From positions 14,962 to 78,961 of the forward strand of contig JBBQVL010000010.1 in NCBI GenBank assembly GCA_038211615.1: a DNA stretch of 64,000 nucleotides, given 5' to 3'. The notes beneath the pieces are model-generated. The model did no database searches and had not been told where the DNA came from. It saw nothing but the letters and a program-made list of their open reading frames with translations. The translations under genes were made by a program, and so were the position numbers. Origin of the DNA: DASWJZ01 sp038211615. Lineage in GTDB: Bacteria; Pseudomonadota; Alphaproteobacteria; Rhizobiales; Afifellaceae. Below, one piece after another: positions 8,114-17,537 of this stretch (positions within the stretch are counted from its first letter, which is position 1; the number at the start of each line of letters is the position of its first letter).

Positions 8114-8701
8114 ATGCGCACGAAACTGATCGCAACGGCCGCGATTCTCGTCGCCGCCACCGCAACCGCCGCCAGGGCTGATTCCAGCGACTGGCGACCC
8201 GAAGGCCACGACAGCGCCGTCGCGGCCTGCCTCGACTTCAACCAGTACAAGCCCGCAAACCTCGACAGCGCCGCCGAGGACGGAATGGGCGACTGGATCG
8301 TCTGGGTGAAGGACAAGGATGGCGACCTGTGGCTCTGCAATGCCGACAAGGATGGCGATGTCTATGCCAACGTCCTCCTGAACGGCGACATGCTCGACGG
8401 CGAGGGCTCGCAGCTCGTCACGGACGAGAGCGGGCGTCACCCCGGCCCGGCCGAGAGCGCCGAGCGGCTCTGCGCGGCGGTCGGCAGCACCAAGGAAGAG
8501 CTGGAGATCGTCTCGACCGTCGACGACGCGCTCGGCGACTATCTCGTGTGGCTGAAGAACAAGAGCGGGAGCTACTGGATGTGCAACGCCTCCAGCGACG
8601 ACAAGCTCTATACCTTCGAGCCGGTCGAGTATCCGATCGAGGGGCAGCCCGCCTCGGACGATGCGAATTGCTGCGAGACGAGCCCGGGGCGGCAGAGCTG
8701 A
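8114..8701 (+). CDS. Small secreted protein with two internal repeats
   Basis: The 195-residue product starts with a Sec signal peptide (MRTKLIATAAILVAATATAA, cut near ARA-DS). ATG 8114 has GGAG seven bases upstream; ATG 8108 is too close to it. The mature part carries two similar blocks, each with G-D-(W/Y)-(I/L)-V-W-(V/L)-K-(D/N)-K followed by W-x-C-N-A, about 80 residues apart, and further Cys residues that may form disulfides. It is acidic and probably periplasmic. No family is recognised. It is convergent with the giant ATPase gene and divergent from the cyclase gene. Confidence 0.75.
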   Translation: MRTKLIATAAILVAATATAARADSSDWRPEGHDSAVAACLDFNQYKPANLDSAAEDGMGDWIVWVKDKDGDLWLCNADKDGDVYANVLLNGDMLDGEGSQLVTDESGRHPGPAESAERLCAAVGSTKEELEIVSTVDDALGDYLVWLKNKSGSYWMCNASSDDKLYTFEPVEYPIEGQPASDDANCCETSPGRQS

Positions 8702-8712
8702 TGGCCCAGGAG

Positions 8713-8739
8713 GGTGCGCGTCTCGCGCACCTTCCCCTT
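8713..8739. terminator. Terminator between convergent genes
   Basis: GGTGCGCG-TCT-CGCGCACC forms an eight-pair stem followed on the plus strand by TTCCCCTT. It sits between the stop of the small secreted protein and the convergent end of the giant ATPase gene, where a terminator is expected. Confidence 0.5.
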
Positions 8740-8777
8740 GGGCGACGAGACGCCGCTCTTCTATTCAGCGCCCGTCG

Positions 8778-11700
8778 TCAGCTCGGGTTTGTCTCTTCCG
8801 CCGGCAGCTCCACCAGCGCCTCCGGCGTCCAGGCGGCGACTTCCGCCTTGATGCGCTCCTCGTCCGTCGTGCGCACCAGCACGCTATCCGATCTTCGGCG
8901 GGCGTCGGCAGCCGCGTCCGGATTGCCGGCCTCGTCGAAGAGCCGTGTGGCGACGAGAAGGTGGAAGAGCCGCTGCTGCGTGTCCTTCGTGAGGTCGGCA
9001 AGCGCCACATGCGCTTGCGCCACGCCGAGCGCCGCTGCCTTGCCGGCGTACCAGGCAAGTCCCACCCGATCGCTGTCGGTCTTCGCGTGCGCCAGAAGGT
9101 AGGGGTAGAGGACGGGGAACGACTCGATGATCGTGCGCTGGGCCGCCGCGATGTAGGCATCTGGGCTCTTGTCGTCGTCCTTCTGGCTGAGCGCGTAGGC
9201 TACCAGCGCAAAGGCTGGCGAGACGCCCGCCGCGGCAGAGGCGCGGGCGATCGGCATATACTCGGCTTCCCGTTTCGTGTCGGCGCTGGTCACCCGCGCA
9301 AGCTGATAGCGCGCGCGTTCATCCTCCGGGCTACGCTCGGTTTCTGTCCGGCAGGCTGTCTCCGCCTTCGCCGCGTCGACCTGGTCGAGCACCAGCCCCG
9401 GCGCGCGACGCAACGGATCGTAGGGATCCGCGGCGAGGAGATCGCAGTCGGTCACCGTTTGCCCACCCGTCTCGATATTGACGAGGCCGCTCAGGAAACC
9501 GATCGGCCAACCATAGGAGCTCATCCGGTACCAGCCAGCGACGAAGCCGGAATCGCCGGTCGCCGCGCCGCTCTGGATCATCGCGGCGTTGAGGTCATCC
9601 TTCTTCGCCGCGAGCGACAGTACCTCAAGCACCCAGCCGACGTGCTCCTCGGCGGTGCGCCCGTCGGCAAGATTGGCGAGTTCGTATTCGCGTATGGTCT
9701 GGGCGAGGTTCGCAAGGCCGAAGCCGTAGCCCACGCCCACCCGGTTCAGGAGGTTCGGATCGAGCTTCTCCCGGTCACTCCACACCGTCTCGTATTCCTT
9801 GATCCCCTCCCGCTCGATTGCCGCGGTGTCGGCGGATGAGGGCTCGGCGAGGCCTACCCAGCGCAGCGCCTCGGCAAAGCGGAAGCGCAATTCCAGGTTC
9901 CCGGGATCCGCGCCGACGGCGGCGCGCAGGACCTCGGTGCTCGACTGCAGGACCGGGACGGCTTTCGCGCTGTCGCTGTCATTGACGAGCACGCCCTCCC
10001 AGAAGAGCGACATGCCACGCATCCGGTTCCACTTTTGCGCATCGTCGGAGGCGCCGGCGATCGCTTCTTCCAGGTGCGCTAGCGACTGGAGGATCTGCTG
10101 CGCCTCCTTGCTTTCCGCCTCGGCTTTCGTTCCGGGCAGCGTGTCGTATTCGTAGGCGGCCAGCGACAGGTCCACCGCATTCATGGCGGTCGCGACGACG
10201 TCGCGCGGCGCGGCGGCGACGGTGGCCGCCGCGAGGTCCGCGGCGCGCGTGAAGAGGCCGCTCGCCTCGGTGTCCGAGTGGATCGGAGACCGGAAGGCAG
10301 CGCCGATCATCTTCAGCGACTCGGCCGCAAGGCGGAATGCGCTCGCCGGCTCTGAACCGCGCAATGCGTCGGCAAGGCCGAGATATTCGCGCACCAGATC
10401 GGGCGACCACTGGGTCTCGCCGCTCCGGCGTCCGAAATCGATCAGCATGTCGGCGGCGGCCTTCGGGTCGGAGTTCCGCAGATCGAAGATGCGCGCGCGC
10501 TCCAGCTCCGTGCGAAGCGCATCGAGCAGCGGCGAGTTCGGCAGCCGAGCCGCGAGCGTCTCGGCGTTCTTCATGTCGAGCTCGCGCCGCGCCGCCGCGC
10601 TTTCGGGGAGCGCCGGTTGCGAAGCAGCGGGCGCCACGGTCGTGGCTGGCGGCGCGGTCGGCTTCCACGCCTCTGCCTCTGACATCGCGGCAAGCACGCG
10701 GTCGTCGGGCAGGAGGCGCGCAAGCTGCGCGCGACGGTGGGCGGCGAACTTCGCCTCGTCCACGCGTCCGCCCGCGCGATAGAGCTTCTCGGCCAGCGAG
10801 AATTCGAAGAGCGCGGCGGCAAGCGCGTCGATATCGTCGATCTGCCGCTCTTCCCAGTGCGCGACGAGTTGATGCGCGGCGGGATCGGGGCCGCCCTCGG
10901 CCCGCGCCCGTTCGACGAGGTCGGGATCGATCGGCGCGCCCGCGGCGATGGGCGGAAGGACATTCGACGGCAGGTTCGTGCCGAAGCGCATCACGTCCCT
11001 GGCGATCGCGTTCTTCTCGAGCGAACCGCGCTCGATGGAGATGCGGGCAAGGGCAGCGCCGAGCATGCGCAGCGCCGTCGCATCTCCCGATGCCGCGCCC
11101 TGCAGCACGCGGGAGAACGCGCGGTCATCGACGAGTTCCATGACGCTGGCGCCCGAGCCTCGCTCCGCCAGCGATTCGGCCGCGGCAAGAATGCCCTGCC
11201 CTTCCTCCGCGGCGGCGCAGCGGGTCGATTCCTGCGCCACCGATTCCGATACGGTCTCGCCCAGAACCCGGCTCTCGATGCGCGGGACCGTCGAGGTAAG
11301 GGCATCGGCGCAGCCATCCGTGGAGCCGCCCGAGGCGGAAGCGGCCGAGTGCTCCATCTTCTGCTCGATGGTGAGCGAATCGAGGCTCGCGTCCGCCTCC
11401 ACGTCGAGCAGGCTGCGCATCGCCACGAGGCGCGCCGCATCGACCGATGAGGCGGGCGTGATCGAGCGGAAGGCGATCGTCGAAACGGAGTCCGTATCCC
11501 ATTCGAGCGACATCGCATTGCCATCCGCCCGGAGCGCCACGGCTGACGGGTTCGCCGGCAGGCGGGCGAAGCCGGAAAGCGCGCCGGTTGCCGCGTCAAA
11601 GGACAGCATCATGTTGCGGTCGTCCGCGACGGCAATCCCGCCCTTGGCGGCGTAGAGACCCTGGAAGCTGGAGCGAAACACCACGTTGTCGAACTTCACC

Positions 11701-14700
11701 GCCCACGCCCCGTCGTCGCCCTGGTGGAAGGCCGAAATCTGACCCGCGCCGTAGGTCGCGACGACATCCCCGTCCGGGCTGAAGGCGGCGGCCTTCGGCT
11801 CGTTCCAGCGCGACAGCCGCTGCCGGCTCGGCAGGTCAGGCGTAGCGGCGGCGCTGGTGGTCGTCGTGGCCTCGGTAGAGGGCCCGGCGCTCTGCGATTC
11901 CGCACGCGTGTCCTTTGCCTCGGGGGCAATCGTCCTGCCGTGCGAGACAATCTCGACGGCGGTGCGGGTGACGATCGCTACGCGGCTCCGCATCGGGTCG
12001 CCGGCAATCCAGGAGATCGCATCGGCCAGACGCTCGAGCGGTGCGAATTCACGCGCCGGAGCGCTGCCCGCACTGGCGGCGCCCGCTCCACCCTTCGCGG
12101 GGTCGCCGCTCGTTGCATCGACAATGTTCACCCACGCGGCGAGGCCCGTCTTGTCGAGCAGCGCGAATGCGCTGCCCTGCGGATCGGCCGCCGCGATCCT
12201 CTCGACCGGAGCGTCGTCCGCCGGGGCGTCGCACTCGGTCGCCGGCGAGGAATCCTCGAGCGCGACGCCGGTCTCGTCGGTCTGGCTCGCCGCCCGCTTC
12301 CAACCGATGCTCGCGCCGTTGCCGATCGCCGCGACATACTGGAGCGAGCCGTCAATGTGACGAAGCAGCAGCGACTTTCCGTCACCGCCGAACGCCGCCG
12401 CGGCGAGGCAGTTGGACTTGCCGACCGGCAGCGGACGAAACGCGACATCCTCCTCGAACTGGCCGTCCGGCCGGAGGCGATAGACCAGCAGGTCTCCGTC
12501 ATAGGTGACGCCGGCGATGCGCACGGCGTCGTCGCCCTGGTAGATCGCGACAGAATTGCGCGCGACGTAGAGGCTGAGTTTTTGCCGACTGAGCGGGATG
12601 CGGTAATTGGCGAGCAGACCGGCAGCCGCGAGGCCATCATCGGACGTGACGTCCTTCGCCGATTCCACCGTCCGGAAACTGCCGTTTCCGTCGAAGCTCG
12701 TCTCTCCGATCCGCGCATGCGTATCGGCCGCGACGCGCTCTATCTTGCCGCCGTCGGTCGGAATGCGAAAGACGATCCCGGCGCCCTTGTGCTGCACCAG
12801 CACGCTATATGCCGGCTGCCCGTCGACCTTCGTCATCTCGGACGGCGCCGAGAGATCCATCCCAATCGGGACCCGCTCCACCCAGAGGGGTGCGTTGCGC
12901 GCAACATCGAACGCAGTCAGGTGCTGCTCGGCGCACGAACCCGGACAGGTCAGCGTCAGCAGCAGCGCGCCGTCGGGGGTGAGTTCCGCGCCCGTGACCC
13001 CCGCGCGCGTCGGCAGCACCTCGAACCTGCCGTCCACGGCATCCACCGCGACGACGCGGCCGCTGCTGTCGTTGACGAGCAGCATCAGGCGGTTGTCGAC
13101 AAAACCGAGAAGGTTGACCTTGTCGAGGGTCTCGACCCCCGCCCCCGCTGTGATCTCGGCGGCGGTCGCGGTGAACGTAACCGCCTGCGTCGCCGGATCG
13201 ATGACGATCAGCTCTCCGGGCTTGTCGTCGACCGTCAGGTAGAGCGCGAAGCGGCCGTCGGAATTGACCGGTGCGAGCTGCGCGACGGCGACCTTGCCGC
13301 CAAGCTCCGGCAGCGGGACGAGCGTCGGAGCCGGCTGCCCGATGGCCCATACGGCGATCTGAGCCTTGTCGGTGACGATCGCCGCGCGGCTTCCATCCGG
13401 CGAAACGAGGTCCAGCTCGCTTCCGAGCTCCTGCCCTGCCGGCAGCTCGAACGACCCGAGCACCGCGCCGCTCATGGCATCGAAGATCGCCATGATCTTG
13501 TTGCCCGGCAAGGCCGTGCCGTCAGCCGCCTTGTGGTCGAGCGAGTAGACGCGGAACCGGCCGGACGTGCCGGTCCAGCCGCTATAGCCGCTGTAGGTCA
13601 GGAATTCCGGGAAGATCGGATATTCCGCCATGCTCTGGCGCGAGAACGCCCTGACGATCGGGTCGATCAGCCAGCTTTCCTGCCGGTCGCCGCTCGGTCC
13701 GATCACGCTCTGCCAGAGCGTGCCGAGGAGATTTGAGGCGATCCCCCACGAGCCCGCCTGCTGCAGCGCCGAGATGCGGTCCGCGACCTGCTCCAGGATC
13801 GAGCGCCGGAACGCCTCCTCAGCGCGCTGGCGTTCCAGCGCAATGACCTGCTGCTGCGCCTGCGCTTCGCTGTCGCGCGCAGCTTCCGCGGCCGCGGCCT
13901 GCTGCATCGCGTCCTTGCGCGCGGCCTCCGCCGCCGCGGCCTGCTGGACGGCTTCCTGTTGTGCGGCCAGCGCGCGCTGGCGCTCGTCATCGGCGCGCTG
14001 CCGCTGCGTCTCCGCCGCCGCTGCCTGCTGCTGCGCTTCCTGTTGCGCCGCGAGCGCGCGCTGGCGTTCCTCGTCGGCGCGCTTGCGTTCCGCCTCAGCC
14101 GCCGCCGCCTGCTGCACCGCCTCCTGCTGTGCGGCGAGCGCACGCTGCCGCTCGTCGTCGGCGCGCTGGCGCTGCGTCTCCGCCGCAGCCGCCTGCTCCA
14201 CCGCCTCGCGCTGTGACTCAAGCGCCTTCGTGCGTTCCTGGTCGGCGCGCTGCCGTTCCGCCTCGGCCGACTGGCGCGCGGCATCCGCCGCATCGGCCTC
14301 CTGGTTGGCGCGGATCGCCTCGCGGTTCGCGTGCCAGGCCATGTAGCCGGCGAAACCGGTGAGCGGCGTGATGATGCAGAGGACGACGACGATCGCCAGC
14401 GTCACGAGGCGGTTGCGCGACTTCTGCCGGCGGTTCTCGATCTCCGCCTGCTTGCCGGCTTCCTCGGCGCGGCGACTGTCGGCGAGGAACGCGGACGACT
14501 GCGCGAAGTCGCCGCCGTAGCGCTTCGCCCAGGCGGCGGTCGGCCGCTCGCTATCCCACCAATTGGCGATCGAAGCGAGCGCCAGCCCGGAAAGCAGATT
14601 CGCCTCGCCGCGCTTGAAACGTTCGGCGGCGTCAACGAGCCGCCGCCAGGTCTCCGCGGACGTGATCTCGCGCTGCAGCCAGCCGGCGAACTGATCCCAC

Positions 14701-15932
14701 TGGCGGATCAGGCTCTCGTGACTGATGTCGATGAGCGTGTTGGCGCGGAGCGGCGTCGGCCGTGGCGGCACGAGGAAATTTCGCCCCGGCGCGCGGAACG
14801 CCTCGACGATCTCGCGCACCGCAATTTCGTCGCCGCCGGCGATCTCCACCAGCTCGCCGAACTCCGTCGGACGCCGCACCGCCTCCGCGAGGCTCGATCC
14901 GGCGGTCAGCGCGCGGAAAACGGCCGACGCCACCTCCTGGTGCTCGGGCAGCAGCTCGTCGAGAATTTCGCGTCCGTGCGCGGCAAGCGCCCCGCGCAGG
15001 CCGCCAACCGCATCGTAGTCAGCGAGCTTCAATACGATGGCGCCGCCCTTGCTCCTCGCTTCGGCGATGGACCAGAGCCGGTTCAGCACATGCTGCATCA
15101 ACGGCAGCTGGTCGGCCCGGCGGACCAGCCGTTCGAGCTGGTGCCCCGTGTCGGCATCCTCCCAGGGCGCGAACGAGGTGAGATCGTTCAGGAGGCGATT
15201 GGCGAGCGCCGGCTCGATCGAGAAGCCGCAGACCGCCGCCGGGCCGACGATCGCATCGCGCACCTGGTCGCGGCTCATGCGCGGCGTCAGGTAGAGGCCG
15301 TGGTTAATCGCGTCCGCGAGGCCGTCGATCAGCGCCGCGGCTCCGAGATATTCGGAGCGCATCGTGATCACGACGTAGATGCGCGCCTCGGCGAGCGGCG
15401 CACGCGCGCTTTCGAGGAGAAGCGCCACGAACGCCTCCGCCTCCTCGCGCTCGGCGTAGGCGCTGTAGCGGAACAGCTCCTCGAACTGATCGACGAGTAG
15501 GAGCAGGTTGGCGCCGGGGGGAAGGTTGTCCGCCTCGCACCATTCGACGACCGAACGCGGACCGCGGGCGAGGAAGGCGCGGAGCAGCCGCGCTTCCTCC
15601 TCGTCCGGCTGCTCGGCGGGATCCGGCGCGGCGGCGCGGATCAGCCCTTCCGCGAGGTTCTGGATCGGCCGGTCGCCGGGACGGAAATCGGCGATCAGCC
15701 AGCGCGACCCGGCCTTGTGCAGCAGGCCGATCTCCAGCGCATCGAGCAGGCCGGTCTTGACCAGCGACGACTTGCCGCTTCCCGACGCGCCGAGCACCGC
15801 GAGGAAGCGCGTCGCCGCCAGCCTGTCGACCATGTCGTCGACGCAGCCCTCGCGGCCGAAGAAGAGATCCGTCTCTTCGCGGGTGAAGGAGCGCAGCCCC
15901 GGATAGGGCAGGCGCTCCCCGGCTGCACTCAT
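8778..15932 (-). CDS. Giant nSTAND ATPase with TM, coiled-coil repeats, propeller and TPR regions
   Basis: This 2384-residue protein begins at an ATG overlapping the stop of the TIR-like gene (ATGA). An open upstream extension to 16172 lies inside that gene and is not needed. Residues about 8-400 are an nSTAND1-type NTPase: PYPGLRSFTREETDLFFGRE, Walker A GASGSGKSS (about residues 45-53) and Walker B LLLLVDQFEELF (about residue 145). One membrane helix lies near 508-530. A coiled coil with four 28-residue repeats follows (about 560-690). Residues about 750-1500 resemble a beta-propeller, with many DG/GDLLVYR-type strand repeats. The rest is helical and TPR-like. STAND proteins act as ATP-driven switches that detect a trigger and assemble an effector complex. 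The coupled TIR-like protein is the likely effector. Function here is inferred. Confidence 0.85.
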   Translation of the reverse strand: MSAAGERLPYPGLRSFTREETDLFFGREGCVDDMVDRLAATRFLAVLGASGSGKSSLVKTGLLDALEIGLLHKAGSRWLIADFRPGDRPIQNLAEGLIRAAAPDPAEQPDEEEARLLRAFLARGPRSVVEWCEADNLPPGANLLLLVDQFEELFRYSAYAEREEAEAFVALLLESARAPLAEARIYVVITMRSEYLGAAALIDGLADAINHGLYLTPRMSRDQVRDAIVGPAAVCGFSIEPALANRLLNDLTSFAPWEDADTGHQLERLVRRADQLPLMQHVLNRLWSIAEARSKGGAIVLKLADYDAVGGLRGALAAHGREILDELLPEHQEVASAVFRALTAGSSLAEAVRRPTEFGELVEIAGGDEIAVREIVEAFRAPGRNFLVPPRPTPLRANTLIDISHESLIRQWDQFAGWLQREITSAETWRRLVDAAERFKRGEANLLSGLALASIANWWDSERPTAAWAKRYGGDFAQSSAFLADSRRAEEAGKQAEIENRRQKSRNRLVTLAIVVVLCIITPLTGFAGYMAWHANREAIRANQEADAADAARQSAEAERQRADQERTKALESQREAVEQAAAAETQRQRADDERQRALAAQQEAVQQAAAAEAERKRADEERQRALAAQQEAQQQAAAAETQRQRADDERQRALAAQQEAVQQAAAAEAARKDAMQQAAAAEAARDSEAQAQQQVIALERQRAEEAFRRSILEQVADRISALQQAGSWGIASNLLGTLWQSVIGPSGDRQESWLIDPIVRAFSRQSMAEYPIFPEFLTYSGYSGWTGTSGRFRVYSLDHKAADGTALPGNKIMAIFDAMSGAVLGSFELPAGQELGSELDLVSPDGSRAAIVTDKAQIAVWAIGQPAPTLVPLPELGGKVAVAQLAPVNSDGRFALYLTVDDKPGELIVIDPATQAVTFTATAAEITAGAGVETLDKVNLLGFVDNRLMLLVNDSSGRVVAVDAVDGRFEVLPTRAGVTGAELTPDGALLLTLTCPGSCAEQHLTAFDVARNAPLWVERVPIGMDLSAPSEMTKVDGQPAYSVLVQHKGAGIVFRIPTDGGKIERVAADTHARIGETSFDGNGSFRTVESAKDVTSDDGLAAAGLLANYRIPLSRQKLSLYVARNSVAIYQGDDAVRIAGVTYDGDLLVYRLRPDGQFEEDVAFRPLPVGKSNCLAAAAFGGDGKSLLLRHIDGSLQYVAAIGNGASIGWKRAASQTDETGVALEDSSPATECDAPADDAPVERIAAADPQGSAFALLDKTGLAAWVNIVDATSGDPAKGGAGAASAGSAPAREFAPLERLADAISWIAGDPMRSRVAIVTRTAVEIVSHGRTIAPEAKDTRAESQSAGPSTEATTTTSAAATPDLPSRQRLSRWNEPKAAAFSPDGDVVATYGAGQISAFHQGDDGAWAVKFDNVVFRSSFQGLYAAKGGIAVADDRNMMLSFDAATGALSGFARLPANPSAVALRADGNAMSLEWDTDSVSTIAFRSITPASSVDAARLVAMRSLLDVEADASLDSLTIEQKMEHSAASASGGSTDGCADALTSTVPRIESRVLGETVSESVAQESTRCAAAEEGQGILAAAESLAERGSGASVMELVDDRAFSRVLQGAASGDATALRMLGAALARISIERGSLEKNAIARDVMRFGTNLPSNVLPPIAAGAPIDPDLVERARAEGGPDPAAHQLVAHWEERQIDDIDALAAALFEFSLAEKLYRAGGRVDEAKFAAHRRAQLARLLPDDRVLAAMSEAEAWKPTAPPATTVAPAASQPALPESAAARRELDMKNAETLAARLPNSPLLDALRTELERARIFDLRNSDPKAAADMLIDFGRRSGETQWSPDLVREYLGLADALRGSEPASAFRLAAESLKMIGAAFRSPIHSDTEASGLFTRAADLAAATVAAAPRDVVATAMNAVDLSLAAYEYDTLPGTKAEAESKEAQQILQSLAHLEEAIAGASDDAQKWNRMRGMSLFWEGVLVNDSDSAKAVPVLQSSTEVLRAAVGADPGNLELRFRFAEALRWVGLAEPSSADTAAIEREGIKEYETVWSDREKLDPNLLNRVGVGYGFGLANLAQTIREYELANLADGRTAEEHVGWVLEVLSLAAKKDDLNAAMIQSGAATGDSGFVAGWYRMSSYGWPIGFLSGLVNIETGGQTVTDCDLLAADPYDPLRRAPGLVLDQVDAAKAETACRTETERSPEDERARYQLARVTSADTKREAEYMPIARASAAAGVSPAFALVAYALSQKDDDKSPDAYIAAAQRTIIESFPVLYPYLLAHAKTDSDRVGLAWYAGKAAALGVAQAHVALADLTKDTQQRLFHLLVATRLFDEAGNPDAAADARRRSDSVLVRTTDEERIKAEVAAWTPEALVELPAEETNPS
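13920..14255 (-). repeat. Four in-frame 84-bp tandem repeats encoding a coiled coil
   Basis: Four consecutive 84-base units encode 28-residue (four-heptad) repeats of the form RQRADDERQRALAAQQ then EAVQQAAAAE. Units begin at 14255, 14171, 14087 and 14003, reading downward. Degenerate copies continue to about 13850. The array lies directly after the membrane helix of the giant ATPase and should form a long rod. Copy number of such near-identical units often differs between strains. Confidence 0.85.
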
Positions 15933-17392
15933 TGCTGCAGGCCCGCCAGGATCTTCCGCACGCTTTCCGAAGCCGCTCCGTCGCGATAATCGATGCGGCG
16001 GATTTCCGGCAGGTCCATGCCGATGTCGGGCTTCGTGCCGGGCGGGCCGAGATAGATGGCGAGCGTCTTCAGCGGCTCGCGGCGGCGGTGCTTCAGCTTG
16101 GAGTAGAGGCGGAGCTGGCCGCGCACCCAGACCGGCGACGTCTCGCCATAGACCATGACCAGCGCGTCGCACTCCACGATGTTGTCCTCGAGATCGAGGC
16201 GCACGTCCTCGGAGGACCCCTCCATGATCGGAACCGCGGCGCTGAACTGCGCGCTGGTGAACTCGCGCCGCAGATCCTCGGCGAGCTTGATGTCGCTGCC
16301 ATCGGCGTTGATGAAGACGAAACGCTGCTCTGGAGACGGAGGCGGCGGAGGCGGCCTGCCGATGCGCTTCACCACGTCGGCCTTGAACGCCTCAAGCCCG
16401 GTGCGCTGCACGTTTTCGCCGGAGAGCAGCTTGACGTGCTCGCGATCGGTCACGGTCGCCGGATCCACGTCGGGGCGTAGCCACTGCAGGATCGGCAGGC
16501 CATGTGAGATCGCCCGCTCGAACTGCATGCGGTCGTAGCCGAGCGGCATGTCGGGCGGACGCTTGGAGTGGGTGCGGCCGAGGAGCTGAACGAAGGCGTC
16601 GGCGCGGCCAAGATCGGCTTCGAGCGCGTTGGCGAAATCCACGCCGCCCTGCGCATACATGCTTTCGGGGAGCACGGTGACCCCATACTGCTCGACGTAG
16701 CGGCGCACCTGCTCGCGCTCCTCGTCGAGGTCGTCGGTCGCCTGCGCCAGGAAGATCGCGCGCCCCTCGCCCGTGCGGCGCACAGGCGCTGGCGGGCGGG
16801 AAGGAACGAGGTGCCCGACATCGCCGACAGACGCTGCGGCCTTCAGCTCCTCCTTCATCTTCTTGAGCTGCTTGCGGATCTGCTCGGCAAGGTCGAACAG
16901 CGTCTGCAGGTAGATGTCGGAGCCGGTCGCCATCGTGACCGGCATCTCGCGCTCCGGATGCTTCTGCCAGAACGCCATGCGCTTCAGGTCGCGAAGGGTG
17001 GTGGGGTATTCGTCGTTGCTGTCGAGCGGCGAATGCTCGATCGCATAGACGCGGCCGGCCTCGCCCATCGCCCTCTGGAAGGCGGCAAGCTCGCGCATCG
17101 TCCACGAATCGTCGACCACATAGGCTGGGGAAGTCACCGCGACGAAGATCGCGGACGATGAAGCATTCTCCATCAGCGCCGATTCGAGATTAACTCCCGT
17201 CTCGAGGCTCGAATGCCCGGTGAAATAGACCTTCAGCCCCTCGTCCTCGCGCACGCCGAGGCGCATCCGCAGCACCTTCTTCAGATCGCCGGCGAAGGAG
17301 GAAACCCAGGGCGGGCTGTTTCCGATGGCGGCGTCGTCAAGATGCGCGAAGCTTACAAAGACATCGCACTTGCAGGTCGGCACGTATGCCAT
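15929..17392 (-). CDS. Triple TIR-like domain protein, partner of the nSTAND ATPase
   Basis: The 487-residue protein starts MAYVPTCKCDVFVSFAHLDD. Residues about 8-150 match a TIR domain: the opening CDVFVSFAHLD, the strand AIFVAVTSPAYVV, and SWTMREL with Glu101 at the position of the catalytic NADase Glu. Residues about 211-330 (GRAIFLAQATDDLDEEREQV, then ADAFVQLLG) and 375-475 (RFVFINADGSD, then CDALVMVYGET) look like two more TIR/Rossmann-type domains without an obvious catalytic Glu. The stop overlaps the ATPase start, so they are co-translated. TIR domains commonly cleave NAD+ or make NAD-derived signals. Whether this one does is inferred from a single residue. Confidence 0.82.
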   Translation of the reverse strand: MAYVPTCKCDVFVSFAHLDDAAIGNSPPWVSSFAGDLKKVLRMRLGVREDEGLKVYFTGHSSLETGVNLESALMENASSSAIFVAVTSPAYVVDDSWTMRELAAFQRAMGEAGRVYAIEHSPLDSNDEYPTTLRDLKRMAFWQKHPEREMPVTMATGSDIYLQTLFDLAEQIRKQLKKMKEELKAAASVGDVGHLVPSRPPAPVRRTGEGRAIFLAQATDDLDEEREQVRRYVEQYGVTVLPESMYAQGGVDFANALEADLGRADAFVQLLGRTHSKRPPDMPLGYDRMQFERAISHGLPILQWLRPDVDPATVTDREHVKLLSGENVQRTGLEAFKADVVKRIGRPPPPPPSPEQRFVFINADGSDIKLAEDLRREFTSAQFSAAVPIMEGSSEDVRLDLEDNIVECDALVMVYGETSPVWVRGQLRLYSKLKHRRREPLKTLAIYLGPPGTKPDIGMDLPEIRRIDYRDGAASESVRKILAGLQQ

Positions 17393-17537
17393 GCTGCTCG
17401 CCACCCTCAAGGATTGGAGGCTACCGGAGAGTCTGGAAGATACACATCGGGAAAGGGATTGGCGAGGGGCGTGAACGCCGGATTTCCACTCCCGCACAAT
17501 GATCTAACGTCAAGTTGATGAAGCGGACAGCCGCCGC

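Noticed and set aside
7843..8349. Longer start of the TPR/cyclase gene reaching into the divergent secreted-protein gene
   Set aside because: The extension crosses a strong terminator, overlaps a gene with a clear signal peptide and shows no protein-like composition.
13920..14255. Regular direct repeats considered as a CRISPR-like array
   Set aside because: The units are contiguous without spacers and are in frame within a coiled-coil coding region.
15933..16172. 80-residue N-terminal extension of the giant ATPase
   Set aside because: It lies wholly inside the TIR-like gene in another frame, is Arg/Pro/His-rich and has no domain; the ATGA start gives a normal nSTAND beginning.
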